A stretch of 64,000 nucleotides of DNA from Phoronis australis (lineage: Eukaryota; Phoronida; Phoronidae), in the NCBI GenBank assembly GCA_002633005.1, contig NMRA01000518.1, forward strand, positions 156,743 through 220,742, in the 5' to 3' direction. The translations under genes and the position numbers were made by a program. Shown here in pieces: positions 33,814 through 47,242 of the stretch (the first letter of the stretch is position 1; each line of letters begins with the position of its first letter). Below the pieces are notes generated by a model that searched no databases, was not told the origin of the DNA, and saw only the letters and a program-made list of their open reading frames with translations.

Positions 33814-36800
33814 ATGTCATCTGATCTGAGTCAAAACTCAGAGGACAGAAGTTCGAATAGCGATAAAATATCTCACGAGAGCGACATGACAGCTCACGAA
33901 TCTGTTGGGAGCGACATGGCGGGATTATTGACAAATCAATTCAGCTCTAATGCACAAAATTCGAAAGGAAAAGAAAAGGATGGATCTGGATTTTTACGAT
34001 CTTCACCTAGAATTCTGCAGAAGATGCAGAAATTGGGTTCGGTGAAACAAAAATCTGATATAGTAACAATAAGCGGAAAAGCTAACAACAAAAATGCATT
34101 GACCACTAATGGAAGCGGAAGTAAAAACGATAAAGTGATGTCAATGAACGAAAGCGCCTTGTCTGCAAACACGAGCGACAAAAGAAATTTATTGGATAAT
34201 GAGAAAGAAATTGAAAACAAGGCAGGTCAGGATAAGAAGGACGAGGAAAATACAGACGTCGAAAGTTCAGGCACGAACACAGAACTATCGGCTTCCAAGA
34301 CAACGAAAAAAGAAACCAAAGCCGACAGCGCTGTGTCTAAAGACAACTCAACGTCATCCGCCGGAGCTAGGAAATTTTCAGTGGCAAATAAAGCAATTAA
34401 AGTCATCCCTACACTTATAAAAAGGCACAGCGAAAAGAAAGAGCTGTTGGCGAAAAAATCTCCGTATAGTGAACAGCAAACTGTTAATGTCAAGAACGCA
34501 ACAAACTTGACTGTGAGCGGAAACAAGTCGGCGGCTACTAACGGAAAGGATAAAAATGGCAAACAGAAAGATTTGAAAACAAGATCGGCGTCGGCAAAGC
34601 AGTCTCAAGGTGATGAAAATATGTCAAATAAAACAGATAGCGCGCCACGTAGTAAACACAGCGAGTTGGTAAATGAAGGAGGAGATAAAACAGGCGGTAT
34701 GCCACACGTTGGCAAAACAAAATGGACAGCTTTTATTACTCCCGCTACGACAGAGGGTGCTCGCGGGAAATCAACTGAGGAGGGTATCGGCAACCCTTTG
34801 TCGCCCAAAGTAATTGTATCTGACAAAGACGAGAAAGAACACAACACGGCACTCACTGTTCCTAAAGAAAATCACGGCGAAGATGAGGCGAATAGAGGGT
34901 CGAGATTATCCGTGCAATCGTCTCATTCTCGCAGAGAATCTTTCTCTCGGATGAGCATAGACTCGCGTTTTGTGGATTTCTCAAAAACTCAAAATGCCAC
35001 TGTTGTTCATCCACCCGGCATGGAGGAGGACACGAAAAAAGGAATTGTTGCCAATAACGACTCGTACATACAGTCAGCCATTCCTTATCTACCCATGGGG
35101 GTCGCCATTGTTTGTCTAATACTCAACGTAATTCTGCCTGGCACGGGTAAGTTCAGTATGATTACACACACTAGGGGGCATAAATCCGGTAAACAAGTCA
35201 ACCCTGAAATGCTTATTAGATATGAGATTTTGTATTTTGTTTATCGCTGTCTTAATTATTTTTAGTGCTTGGATGGTGGGCCCATTCACGGCTAGCTATA
35301 ATTTGATGAGAACGACAAACAGTAGCGAGTGTTTTAACTTTCAAAAAAGTACAACACGTACAAAAATTAAATACCAAAGTGCGTGCGTATGTAGATGCGT
35401 GTGCGTACGTTGGCCTCATTTAGATGTTTATTTGCGGCGTTGTCGCATTAAAATTCCCCTTGCATAAGATTGTGACAACTATGCATTCCTAATGTGACCC
35501 AAGTATTTCAAAGTCTATGGGCAAATTGACCCTCATCAACATTTTTCTAAAACCAGGCTTATATGTTTGAATTTGTAGCCATTATTGAGTTGCTAACACG
35601 TCATAATATTTTCGGTATGCTGTAACTCTGCGGTGGTTTTACTTAACAAAACTATACCTTTTCACTTGTGCAAATGAGGAAACAAAATTCACATTTCCCT
35701 CATCTACATGCGACTCTGGCATTTACAAAGGTGGCAATGGAACCCATGCCACAGAACGTAAAACACTTACCGCGGAAGTGGAACCCTTACTTAGTGGAGA
35801 GGAGTCTTTACCACTCTCTACAAAATACATGAACCATTGCGACGCCCAAACAACCCATGCCACGGACTATAACAACGTAAAGACACTGTTACCACACACA
35901 ATTTTTTATGCAAGAGACCAAATTGCGGAATAAGTATTTCTTGTGGAGTGGTAACGGTAACCCTCCAGTAGTGGAGATTACTCTTCGTTGCGACAGTTTG
36001 ATTACCAACCCTGATTTAAGATGATTAAAATACTTCGAGACGTTTTTAGAATGATGTATCGAGCACACAAAGCACATGCTTGTTATGCACGTTTCCCCGG
36101 TACAATTTATCATGAAAAGGATATTGCAGCATCTATTGATCATATTAACACAACAAATTTATTGTATTTCAATGTAAAAATTACCAGTTTCTGACAGACT
36201 TTGCTGCTATTGATTGTTAGGATGTCGTGGTGGTTTTAGCTTCAACTTGTAATGTGCTGTCGTATTTGCACTTAACAGTGGGCGAAAACAATCAATAATT
36301 TTAATGTCGTTAACTTTCCACATGACTGTGCAGTGTAGAATACTTTTTATCTCACTCGATTGAAATTTCAGCAACACAGATTTCAAGTTGGCAAAACAGA
36401 ATTAAACGTTTCGATTTCAAAGACTATTCCCTCATGTGTTTATCTTTGTACTTACCTTTAGAGTAGTAACTGATGACTAAGGAAAAGCTTTATACCACTC
36501 CGCTGACTCATTAAAAATAAAACATGGACGGATGACATTACATGTGATGATACCTAATAATTCTCATTACCGTTAGTATTTCACTTTCATATATTTCTTG
36601 TATATTTTCTGTTCTGGTTATATAACCTAAATTCGAATTTGATTATCCCTACATTTAGACTGGTAAATTCGAATTCAAGCTTAAGATTTCTTGTAGACTT
36701 GTGATGATCTAGTCAAATGCATGTACCATATTTACACCTGCGTAAACTACAACGTACTCCAGCACAGCATCAAAGAGTAAAAGTAGAGCAAAAATACCAA

Positions 36801-39800
36801 AAATGTTTAAGTGTCATAAACCCGTGCTTTCTATAAAAAGTTTGGATTCAAGTCATTTACCAATTTGAAATTGGACTTAATTTTTCCTTAGTCAAATTTG
36901 AAGTGATTTCAGGACTTCAAAAGAAGTGACAGTTGTTTGAGACTAAGCTCCTATAATGTCAGGACACACCGTGTCTTAGTCAGAAATTTGGTCTCACACC
37001 ACGGGGCACAAATATTTCAGAAAAAAAATTAAATCTCACTTTAGTAGAAGTGCAAGTCTCTGAGAAGAAACACATCGCTGCTAGTTACTGAGATAATGTC
37101 TACTATAAATTATCTCTAGACTGTGATGCTCTCATAATTACTTGGCTAAAAGGTTGTAAAGTGGAAGCGTTAGACCAAATTTGTGTCTTAAATCTTAGTG
37201 ACTTTCCTGAAACAAATTCTAGTGGTATTTACGTCTTTTGTTTACGAAGATAAGGATTCTGTGGAAGCATTGAATTACATACTAATCTTGTTCCTACGTG
37301 TCTTATTATTCATCTCTATAGGACAAGGTTCAGAAGTGTCTAGAGACACCTTAAGAGGCCCTTGCGTCTCGTTATCAGTGATTACATGGTACAATGTGCT
37401 AAAAGAGGCCAGATTATGCCCACACAGCACATAGCGTTGTAGGAGGAACTGATAATGACGCCAAGTAGTGCCGTGTGTGATCACAAATTTCAAAACCCAG
37501 TGGACCTTAAATTTACGCCAGTATAGTAAATGTCTGTCAGTTTTCGTTATGTGCAAAGGAAACGTCTGGGTTTTTTAAAAAGAATGTTGTCTTCCTACGG
37601 AATCGACAGGCCAGTTATCTTTAGCAAACTGATCTAAAAACGTAATTCCAATCGAGAAATCGCCTGCGATTGCTATGAAGCAATCCAGACCAGGACGAGT
37701 TGTCCATCTCTGTCAAAACTGATGGCATTTTGTCTCTCTTTTTTACTTGATGCCTTTCCTGGAACGGAAATCATTTTCTAATGTGACGTGGAAAGGTTTG
37801 ACATGTTTTTGTTTGTTGAGTTACATGGGTTATAATTTAGGTTCTTGGTCGGCAGTACTGAAGAAATTTCTTTTATCGGAAATGTAAATTCTTCTATTAT
37901 CTCCCATTATTTTATAACTTGCAGTCATTTCCACAAATCAACAGTTTTACGGATGTTTTGTTGAAAAGTTTCGGTTAGCAATAGATATGTCACCTTTCGC
38001 ACGCACCATCAGTACGTTAAGTGTCACTCGGAATATGTAACGTTCGACGTTTGTCCAACTTTCGACGCGAACTTTTGTCGATAGCTATTTATCGTCTCCC
38101 TTTATACGGTATCTAGATTAACAGTGAGTGCACAATTGTAAAAATTTGCACTAAAGATTTATTTACTAGGCTGTTGTTGTCACTGTAACGTCTCCTTGTT
38201 TAAAGTTTTTGCGGAGTAAACCTAAGCGGATTATATTGTGCGCAGTTTGCGACACTGAAGTATTTTATCATTATTTTTACTCCATAAATGCTTGATACTA
38301 TTAAACTTAAAATACGTGATGGATAATATCACATACTCGTAATTGTGTTGTATCAATCGATTTAACTGTATTTTGTTTTCAAACACTAACGAGGGTCGTT
38401 AAAGATAGTCATGTTGATTCGTATTGTGCAACTAAAAGACAGTAGTTGTATTTTCATTGTTAAAGGTAACTTGGGGTCTAGTGGGGGTGTAATTTATTTC
38501 TCTTATTGTTTTCTCATTTAAATTTAAGAGCTGCCGTGACATGTCTTTGTTACTTATGGAACTATCTTTAGGTACAATGGTGGCCGGATGTGCTGTTCTT
38601 TGTTCCGGTCGGCCTCGTATTGAGAGTAAGGATGACACGGTGATGACGTCATGCTGTGTGAACCTCATGGTGGGCCTATGTCAGCTATTCACGGTGACCT
38701 TTATGATGGTCGGCTGGTTCTGGAGCCTCGCTTGGGGCATACACATGGTCATATTAGCTGGTAAGTTAATTTGTCGCCTCAAACTTAAGGTAGTCTAGTC
38801 ATTTATTAAAATCGGTCACCAGGTTCCTGAATTGAAGTGCCTGACAACCACGTTCCCAGTAATGGCAAAACACAACACCACACTACACTCTTTTTGTTCA
38901 TCAAATGCACTTACACTTTGGAGAATCCTTCACTCAAATCTCCGTTTCTGCAACGGGTCGAAGCATGATTCTTCAAAATGGGCGGAAAACGGACCTGTGT
39001 CAATTCTGGGCGAAAAGTGAAATTTTGTGTGTCCCATTGCTTCTACTGCATCATCCACACACGCACCATTTCATAATACTAATACTCGTCTCAGACAGTA
39101 TTCAACTCTTTTTGAGACCACTCCGGCTCACGGCTGGTGTAGAACAACAGTGGCGGAGACCGGACCTCTACTGATGACGTCACACAAACTTTTTAAGTTT
39201 TGCTTTCATTTCTTGATTATAAGTACACAAATTGAAGAAGAAACACCACACCGAAACTGGTTGGTAACCGTTTTCAAGCAAGTTTATGACCATGGCGTGA
39301 GGGGTTAAGAGGTAGATTTTAATCTTCCGCTGTTGCGCCAGTAGTAAGTTGATGATTGTGGCTTAACCGTTCCCACAAGGAAAATGTAGGCCTATTTCCT
39401 AAGAAATCTCTACGAAACCAATAAATCGAAACTGCAATGAGTGGGTGACATTTCTACAAATTTATAAACAATAGTGTTGTTTTGTTTCCGTTTAATTGCC
39501 TGGTGTAACATTTTTGGGCCACCTGTATATAAATTTCACAACTCCTTAACCTTCTGAAGCTACGAGTCGATGCCACGCTCAACCCACCAGCAATGTAAGC
39601 ACTCCGAACAATGAAGAGCCTGTTAATTTGGCTGTCATAGTTCAATATTCGGGAAGTATTGTAAACAGTACCACAAAAAACGTTTTTATTCGTTAATAAA
39701 ACGTGAATCTACCGGACATCGAATGATCAATATCCTTAGTTCTACGGCTAGGTGTATAGAATTAGAATTACGGAACTCGAATCACCTGTGTTAACTGTGA

Positions 39801-41842
39801 TCAAACTTATGTTAATGTATTGATTTACTTGTTACTGACGTAGTCTGTTGTCAAGGTCTTATGACACTTTCACTGGTGTAGCAAATGTTTCGGTACTAAT
39901 TCCTATCAGAATTAAAAATTGATCCTAGAATGATTTAAGTACCAAGTGCACGTAATGACCGTGTTTAAAGTGACAACAAACCAGGACCAGCTGTCATAAA
40001 CACATTTTGATATAGGTCACTTATTGTTACTAAATTGGTCTCAGATTAGAAGTTATTAGAAGTTATTTTTAGGCACGGGAAGACCTGGCACGTGGTTATT
40101 GATAACAACCAGGCCCATGATTCCTTTTTGGTTTTGAGATTATGTAGGACCTTATGGACAAGCCTGTATCCAGCCAAATATCCACAAAACTATAGTTTAG
40201 CACAGGAATAGAATATACTTTTTGAAAGTAGTAAACCAGTAAAATCTTATTTTTGGATTGATATCAATTTCCTATTAATCGTGACCACTTCCTTGTATAA
40301 AATTTAGCACAGAAGGAAGTCACACTCATAGCAGAACAACGGAATCAATAACAAGACCCAGTTTAATTTCCTACGAACGTTCAAGAGAAAATCTCAAAAA
40401 CTCTGTTAAAGTTTTCTTAATTGCTGCTTCATTTTCGTTCAATAAGAAAGTTTAGTTTTTCGTAAAAATCAGCATGGAGAACAGTGCACAAAGCATAGCG
40501 TGGAAAAGTTTCCTCTAAATCCGATCAGCTATTTTTGGGATATTATAAGTTAGCCAAATTTGCACATTTTTCTAGGGTAAGAAGCAATTACAATAAAAAT
40601 AACAAAGCGTATAGCACTGAAACTCAAGTGTATGCACTAGAACATGGGAACAATTTACTTTTTAATTTACATTGGTTTTCTTGAAAAAATAACAGTGATC
40701 ATGTCAAGGACGACATCAACAAAAATGATGAAAATTAGCAACTAAGACAAAAAATAACAACTGATGTAGTTTTATACCATTTCCTGGACGATTTACCTCT
40801 CTATGGACATTAAAACATTGCAAAAATACGATATTTATTAATCGGCAACTAAATCTGATGTTCATCTGAAACACCTTCGTAGCCTCAAATTTCCCTTATA
40901 AGGGTTTCATAACTGCGCATGTGTGAACTCCAGGCATGGTGCTAACCATTCTCCATTTTGAAAGTCACATGCCGGATGACTGTAGTTCACAATGCACATA
41001 TATGAATCATCTCTGCCCCGTGGTGTTCTGGACGGCTCACGGTGTTCTTTTATGCTTAAACGCCTTGGCTGTCGGCATACACACACATGCACACGTGCAC
41101 GCGCACACGCACGCATAAGGCACACATACACACGTCGAAAATACGTCCCGTGGATCAGACTCCTCATCCGGACTGAAATTTGGTCATGGAATATGACTCA
41201 CCCTTTGAGTAAAAACCGCTAAGTCACACAGTGAGGTTCTTGTAGCCGAAAGTGTCCATTGTCGACACTCAGCGAGTTGCTGTACTGCGGTGATGGCTTC
41301 GTTCTTGTATTTCTCATTTTATGCATACGAAAATGACAAACCTTTCATAAAATAAACAATGTTTTGTAACGAATGACTGAATTTAACTTAGGCGTTCTTC
41401 TCAGATTTAACAGCGTCTCGTTCTTCACCATCTCGTTTTCATTCGGAAAATTTAAGAATTTTCCCATAGAACGTTGCATCACTGAAAGCTAACAGTGAGA
41501 AATACTTGTGAAATGCCAATTCAGTTATTAGTTGCTGCGAAACTCATGTAGGAGAGTGAATTCGACCAACGGTATGAATGTGTCTTAAATATGAATGTGT
41601 CTTAAATAGTAGAAAAAGCACACCACGAATCCGTTTCACATAACTACACCTTGGCACCAACACGTGCTGTGTTTATGTATATGTTAGTTGTTAGAGTTCA
41701 ACCCTTGAATATTTCAGGCGAATACAAACTAGAACGACGAAAGGAACACGAGCTTGAACTGAAGACGCTGGTTGTCGAAGCCTTCCGGGGAAATCCGTTA
41801 CCCAATTCACCTCGGCTCACTCTCAAGTCTTTCACTCGTTAA
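33814..41842 (+). CDS. SPEC3/Stum-family membrane protein, long N-terminus
   Basis: Exons 33814-35146, 38572-38760 and 41718-41842 sum to 1647 nt (548 aa), phases 1 and 1. Residues 1 to about 415 are low-complexity, rich in Ser, Lys, Asn, Asp and Glu, with no Cys and no domain. Then comes the family core: IPYLPMGVAIVCLILNVILP (first membrane segment), TGTMVAGCAVLC, a loop, and CCVNLMVGLCQLFTVTFMMV, GWFWSLAWGIHMVILA (second hydrophobic stretch). The tail is GEYKLERRKEHELELKTLVV...SFTR. Stum is needed for mechanical sensing in Drosophila proprioceptive neurons, and sea urchin SPEC3 is linked to cilia. The ATG at 33814 is used because the frame upstream of it has no ATG. A second possible last exon lies at 46591-46661. 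Confidence 0.87.
35147..38571. other. Stum-like intron 1
   Basis: A 3.4-kb AT-rich intron. Frames such as 35222-35467 and 37198-37556 have no recognisable product, and I see no element with clear ends. Confidence 0.6.
38572..38760 (+). CDS. Stum-like exon 2, conserved core
   Basis: Sixty-three residues in phase 1-1 holding most of the SPEC3/Stum domain: the VNLMVGLCQLFTVTFMMVGW and FWSLAWGIHMVILA segments. The donor is GTAAGT. Confidence 0.9.
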
Positions 41843-42165
41843 CCTATCCCCTTCCCATGTCAAATGGTGCTTTACTTAAAAGTCCCATGCAGCGCTAACT
41901 TGAAAGTGAAATTAAACAAGCTGGACGAAGGTGAATTTTGACTTTGACGAAATCAACGAATTCCATTCGATTCATAGTTTTATCACGTGTAATTAGGAAT
42001 GATATATTGGCGTTTTAAAAGCCAGAACAAAGGGTTCCACACCGAAACTTGAACCGATGCAATTGCTTTCAAGGATGTCGCTGCTCAGGGCTTAAAAACT
42101 CCTGTCTTTACACAAGTTACGACTGTGACGCAAATGCATCTTATGATGCGTATTGTCGGCCAAAT

Positions 42166-42384
42166 GGGTGAACGTAACGCATGTAAATTACGAGTGTAAG
42201 TTAATTCTTGTTAGAGGCGTAAAGTAATTATTTGCGGCGTAAAGTAATTATTTGCTGCGTAAAGTAATTATTTGCGACGTAAAGTAATTATTTGCAGCGT
42301 AAAGTGATTACACCGCAAATAACTACTTTACTTCTATAACAAGAATTAACTTACGCACGAAATTTACGTGCGTTACGTTCACCC
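42166..42384. mobile_element. Foldback element with internal 20-bp tandem repeat
   Basis: The ends GGGTGAACGTAACGCATG and its near reverse complement CGTGCGTTACGTTCACCC define inverted arms of about 65-70 bases that also include AAGTTAATTCTTGTTA and its complement. Between them GGCGTAAAGTAATTATTTGC is repeated about five times (42214-42313). Non-coding. Confidence 0.85.
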
Positions 42385-42826
42385 CAATGTTTGACATACA
42401 TGTTGAAAATATGTGACCACTCACTCGCTGCCAAGCAGAAACTTGGACTATATGAGAACATAAATGCAAACGTTGGTGCACGGCGTGATTTGAAAATTGT
42501 CGGACATAAATGACACTGATATCGACAATTATTCTATTAATGCCAGAAGTAAGTAATAATGTTTTTATAGAAAGACGACTGGTTTACTCTCATAGGCTAA
42601 TTCATGTTTAACATAAATAAGATTTACGCTTTGGGGAATTACCTATGTCAGATTTAGTTTGAATTAATGTTTACGGCTTCTGATTGGCTATGAGTGCTGA
42701 CACATATTCAACTTTTATGTACGTCATCATTCAAATTCTGTTTGTGTCGTTATCGGCCAACGTTGGACGTAAAGGTTCTATTTACTGTAATACTAAATAA
42801 ATTGCTTCATGCATGTAAGATGTCAA

Positions 42827-43000
42827 CTTCTGCGCGTGCATAATGCTAACAGTACCTTCTGCGCGTGCATAATGTTAACAGTACCTTCTGAGCGTGCATA
42901 ATGCTAACACTACCTTCTGCGCGTGCATAATGCTAACAGTACCTTCTGCGCGTGCATAATGCTAACAGTACCTTCTGCGCGTGCATAATGCTAACAGTAC
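42827..43000. repeat. Minisatellite, 29 bp x 6
   Basis: Six copies of CTTCTGCGCGTGCATAATGC plus TAACAGTAC with only a few substitutions. Confidence 0.97.
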
Positions 43001-43196
43001 CTCCTGCCAGCACGATCCTCCAACAACTGTAACTCATCCAATCTGCTTTTTCTTTTGTAGACTAACCTGTTGCTTTGCTTGCCAGTTCCTTTCAGCTATC
43101 TCTTCTGATTTCCATCGACACTAACATGTTTTGTTTCAGCTATCTCTCGTGATCGCGGCGACACTAACATGTTTTATTTCTACGTTGCTTACAGCT

Positions 43197-43266
43197 TCAT
43201 GGGCGGCGCAGCATTGAAAAAAGTGGGGATATAGCACCCCAGCCCCCTACGGTGCCCCGCCCATGA
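43197..43266. mobile_element. Small inverted-repeat element
   Basis: Ends CATGGGCGGCGC and GCCCCGCCCATG are imperfect inverted repeats around a C-rich core (CCCCAGCCCCCTACGGTG). Similar core and end occur near 31455-31500. Probably a truncated MITE. Confidence 0.5.
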
Positions 43267-45064
43267 GCTTGCATATTTGCGCGACATATTTTTAATGACA
43301 TATGGAAAAATTCACTTTCGAGATTCATAAACATTGCCCCGTATATATGTGCTATACACTTTTGAGAAGAATCACGTATGTTCGATAATAAAGGGTTTTG
43401 GCTCACTACATGCACTAAACTCGTACAGTTTACTTAAAACAAGATGTTACCGGGTCTGTCCTTTTTTGGTCACACAACAAGACATTATTGGATCGGGAGC
43501 CTTTACCGACGGATCTTCACCCGAAGAATAACATTTTGATAGTGTTAGCTGAACCATAGATCATAGCCTGTACTATAGTCTATGGCTGAGCACAAAACAT
43601 AAAGTTAAAATATAGAAAGGTAAAAGACTTCAGTTTACTGAACAGTGACAGGCGCAAATACTAATGAGCAGCCAGGCCTAAATTTGGTCCTTCTGGAGAC
43701 TGATAACTTACATTTAAGCGGAAGAAATTCAGTATTCAATATTCGACTTAATGTGCTGGAACATTTTTTAACTCATGTTTTTTCTACCAGCGTTTTTAGT
43801 CTTTAACTGCATTTTTAACTACCATCCCATATTTTCAGCTGAGTTCCGCCAAATGAGAAAAGTGGACGACTTCCTTGCTTTGCAAAACCTCAGCCTGTCT
43901 GCTTCGCTCTGTGCTTAGCTTTGCATAACAGCACGTATTCTTCCTCGTGTTTATTAGTCTCGCAAACATCATTGCAAAATAGGAGCAAAGCCGAGTAATC
44001 GTAATCTGACAAAATGATTGCTTTTTATCGGTTTCAAAAATGAAATATGTTTGCGACAGCTTTTCGTGCAACTTCCATGTGCATCATACGAAACAAAAAA
44101 TAGAGCAAAACAAAAAACAAACTGACCCATGCAAGACAAGACACGGCAGGGTGAAAAGAGAGGCCTAACAAGATAAGTAAAATTCGCTGGGTAAATATGG
44201 TTTAACGCTTTGCACCACTAGTACGTGGTAGGCACAGGAAGGAATGACTTAAAATATTTCTATGGAAATTACTGCCACAAGAATGATTAATAAATTCCTA
44301 GTGATGTCCACTGACGCAACAGCCAGTGACATCTATTGGCCTTTTTTGTCTATCTGTCGTTACCGGTTCCCACGCACAGAAAGCGCAAAGGATTGTGTCA
44401 TGGAAAAATGCTGTAGAGAGATTATTACCCTATTCTGCAATGATGCTTTGCTTGGTTGACATCAGTTTGAGCGCTAATTTTGACTGCAATGTTTTTCGTG
44501 AGCTAATTTCGTCTCCGTTTACTGTGGAAATGCTGACTACTTTCTGTTACATAATGGTTTCACCGAATACATTTTCTAAAAATGGAAATTAGCTTATTAC
44601 ATAGACCACGAAGAAATAATAGTTAAATAAATTTCTTTTGTAGTTGTCTATGTATTACTGGGTGTCAATTTCCCACTTTACTAACGTACCATTGGAAATT
44701 AGTGCTATACAGTAAGACTGGAAGGAGCTCTGTTCAATGCGTGTTAATGGCATGCCCCTGTGTTTCAATGTGTGTCTTATGTCATCATCACCACATACCT
44801 AGGATGCGTTTCGCAGACGCAAGGCACTCGCGAAAAACCAAACCATGCACTACACCACAAAATCACGCGAGTTAATGGCGAATGCTTCATCAGAGGCTGC
44901 TCGGGAACTTACAAGCGCGGTGGTCGCTGAAGCGACAAGATTGGAATGTTTTTAAACTTAAAAGTTGCATTACGTCTTCTTTAACTGGCTAAAATCAAAC
45001 AGTTGAATTACTAGGCCTTTGGCTATCATAATTCCGTTACCAAATCAAGTCACAAATGTACGTG

Positions 45065-45235
45065 CATGTGGCATTTTCGAATTAACAATTTTAGGGTTAA
45101 CTCAATGCATTTTCTTGAGAGGTTGATGGTTTCGACGTTCGTTAAAAATAGAACCATATCACAGTAAGGAATGATTTAAAACTGATTTTATGAGAGTTAA
45201 AGGATTGGTTCGATTTTCTTTTGTAGCTAACTAAA
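45065..45235 (+). repeat. Dispersed repeat family C copy
   Basis: Contains GGTTGATGGTTTCGACGTTC, CCATATCACAGTAAGGA and TGATTTTATGAGAGTTAAA, collinear with 29470-29600. Confidence 0.6.
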
Positions 45236-46590
45236 CAACAAAATACAGAATTACGGCACAGAGTTTTTAATGTTTTCGTTTCTTGTTCGAAGAGTTCTGT
45301 CCGCGAGTGTCTCGAGAGTGTCTTGCATTTACACAACGCGGGATAGTATGGGACTTCCTGTGGGATTACTCAATGTTATGTCTGTTACTAATTGTGGGTT
45401 ATACTATGTGTTCTGTCAATGTACTCTTTGTGTTTGTGTATGTGTTATGGCGAGATGGTATAAACCCAGATGGCACTATTAATGCACAAGTCCACAGTTT
45501 CAGTCCACCATTTGAATGTTTAATTTGATAGAATAAAGAAACCAATTCACGTTCGTTTCCCATGTAAAGTGGACGAAAGAGTAAGAACTCTTAAAACCAA
45601 TATTTTTTATCGACTAGATTGCCAAATGGTTGCAGTTATGCCATCATTTTTTCATTCAGACAATTGCGGAACACATTTAAAGTGTCAATGATGGCAGTAA
45701 GAATCCGATTATTTGCAAAGTCACTAACATTTTTATGAAGTTCCAAGCAGCGAATGAATTTATCACCAAGCTCTGGTTCTGCCAATTGCTCATTATTTTA
45801 AGAGAAATGTACGTTTTGTTGTCTTGTCCCATAAAGTGTTTGTAAAAATTGTCTGTTTACAAAGTTCGATATCACACTGGTGCGCGTGCCCACCTCGAAA
45901 CGGTGAACTAGTGCACACAGCAACTTAAAACTTTTAATTGCACATGTTAATGTTGTAATGCGAGTTAAAGTGCCACTACACCCGCCTCCTTGTAACTTGA
46001 TGTCAAGTTGGTAGGGCTTCGAAAGAACTGACATTACGTCTCTACTTGATCAGGATTGAACTTAATACTGTAATTGACCGGAAAGTGTTGGTGACGATAT
46101 TTATGCACCGATTGTAAAATGACTGCCAATCGTGTGGAATGAGGTTTCTTAGCTCGAACACAGGGTGCTGCTACCAAAATCGCAAATCAATTTCTTGACT
46201 TTAAGTTGTCCTCGTTGTCATGAAGACCATCTTTACGGATGTTAGAAACAGTAAAGAAATTTAAACGCAGATTGAACTGGGTAACCGAAGCATGAGACAA
46301 ACACCGACTTAATTGGTATTCAGTTAATCATTAGTTATAATTGGTTCATTTCCGGATTTGAATTTGTCCTCTTGTGCGTGAACTAATTTTAATGCAACTG
46401 CTGCAATTTGGCTTAAAACATCGAATTATCGACACAGACGTGTACGAAGTATTAGAGGTTTATTATCTGAAACTAAACCGCTTTCCAAGTTCTGTAACAG
46501 CTTCAAATATCATGGAGATCAATTTATTCGTGGCCACTTGTCAGGACACCCACATATTAAATTGAATGTTATTTTTCCTTTTTTGTCCAG

Positions 46591-46661
46591 TGGAATACCG
46601 GAAGTTAAGAAGAAAGATGAGTATATCCAACCGTGTAGTCAACGCACTGGCACGCAAGTAG
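46591..46661 (+). CDS. Alternative last exon of the Stum-like gene
   Basis: After TTTTTTGTCCAG an exon in the right phase encodes VEYRKLRRKMSISNRVVNAL, then ARK and a TAG stop. Joined to exon 2 at 38760 it would give VILA-VEYRKLRRK, closely parallel to VILA-GEYKLERRK from the exon at 41718. A poly(A) signal AATAAA follows near 46710. The likeness of the two starts and the shared phase suggest mutually exclusive terminal exons. Confidence 0.65.
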
Positions 46662-46709
46662 AGTCGGATCTGTGTCGTTTGTGAGCACTGTTAAGTGTAC
46701 ATGTATGTG

Positions 46710-46715
46710 AAATAA
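46710..46715 (+). terminator. Poly(A) signal after alternative Stum-like exon
   Basis: AATAAA occurs in GTGAAATAAACTG about 50 bases after the stop at 46659-46661. Position is accurate to a base or two. Confidence 0.55.
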
Positions 46716-47003
46716 ACTGTTTTACCTGTCTTTTAGTTTTGTGGTCTTTGGCCCGTGGCGCTGGTGGGCCCGGAAACTAACGAGACCAATTGAAAAATAC
46801 TTTCCGGCTTCATTTGAATTAGAAACTCCTCAAAGCGAGTTTTACTGCACCCTAATTTAGTAACAAAGTGGTTTTGAATAATACTCATTCAACATGTCTT
46901 TGGCCGGGTTAAATAATTTAATTTCTGGTGATGCACGGCACTAACCTGTAGTTTTTAATACATGATCATGTTTTGAGATATCTTTTGGCTAATGAATAGA
47001 GAA

Positions 47004-47242
47004 CATGCGCGCACCCAGCCTTGAAAATGGGGGGGCTCGAATTTCTGTCTGTCGACATGGACGTTTTGCTGACAAAACATTAGAAGGACTAAAAAAAAAA
47101 AATAACGGGGTAAAACTGTGCGTCTGCGTCTTTTTTAGTGCACTTTTGTCACGTTTCTCGGACTTTGAGGCGGATCTTTTTGCCCACTTTGCCAAATGGG
47201 GTTGCTCGTTGGAGCCCCCCCCCCCTCCTGGGTGCGCACATG
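47004..47242 (+). mobile_element. MITE-like DNA transposon, copy 1
   Basis: Terminal inverted repeats CATGCGCGCACCCA and TGGGTGCGCACATG bound a 239-bp non-coding element. A 5-bp target duplication GAGAA flanks it (46999-47003 and 47243-47247). The interior resembles the reverse complement of 60323-60569 throughout. Confidence 0.9.

Larger units (their letters stand above)
41843..46590. other. Stum-like 3' region or last intron
   Basis: If the alternative last exon is used, this is a 4.7-kb stretch inside the transcription unit. It contains a foldback element (42166-42384), a minisatellite (42827-43000), a small inverted-repeat element (43197-43266) and a family C copy (45065-45235). No other exon is supported. 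Confidence 0.55.

Noticed and set aside
35222-35467. Open frame after the first Stum-like exon with Cys/Val-rich end.
   Set aside because: It lies behind a good donor, lacks an acceptor or domain, and the true second exon is at 38572.
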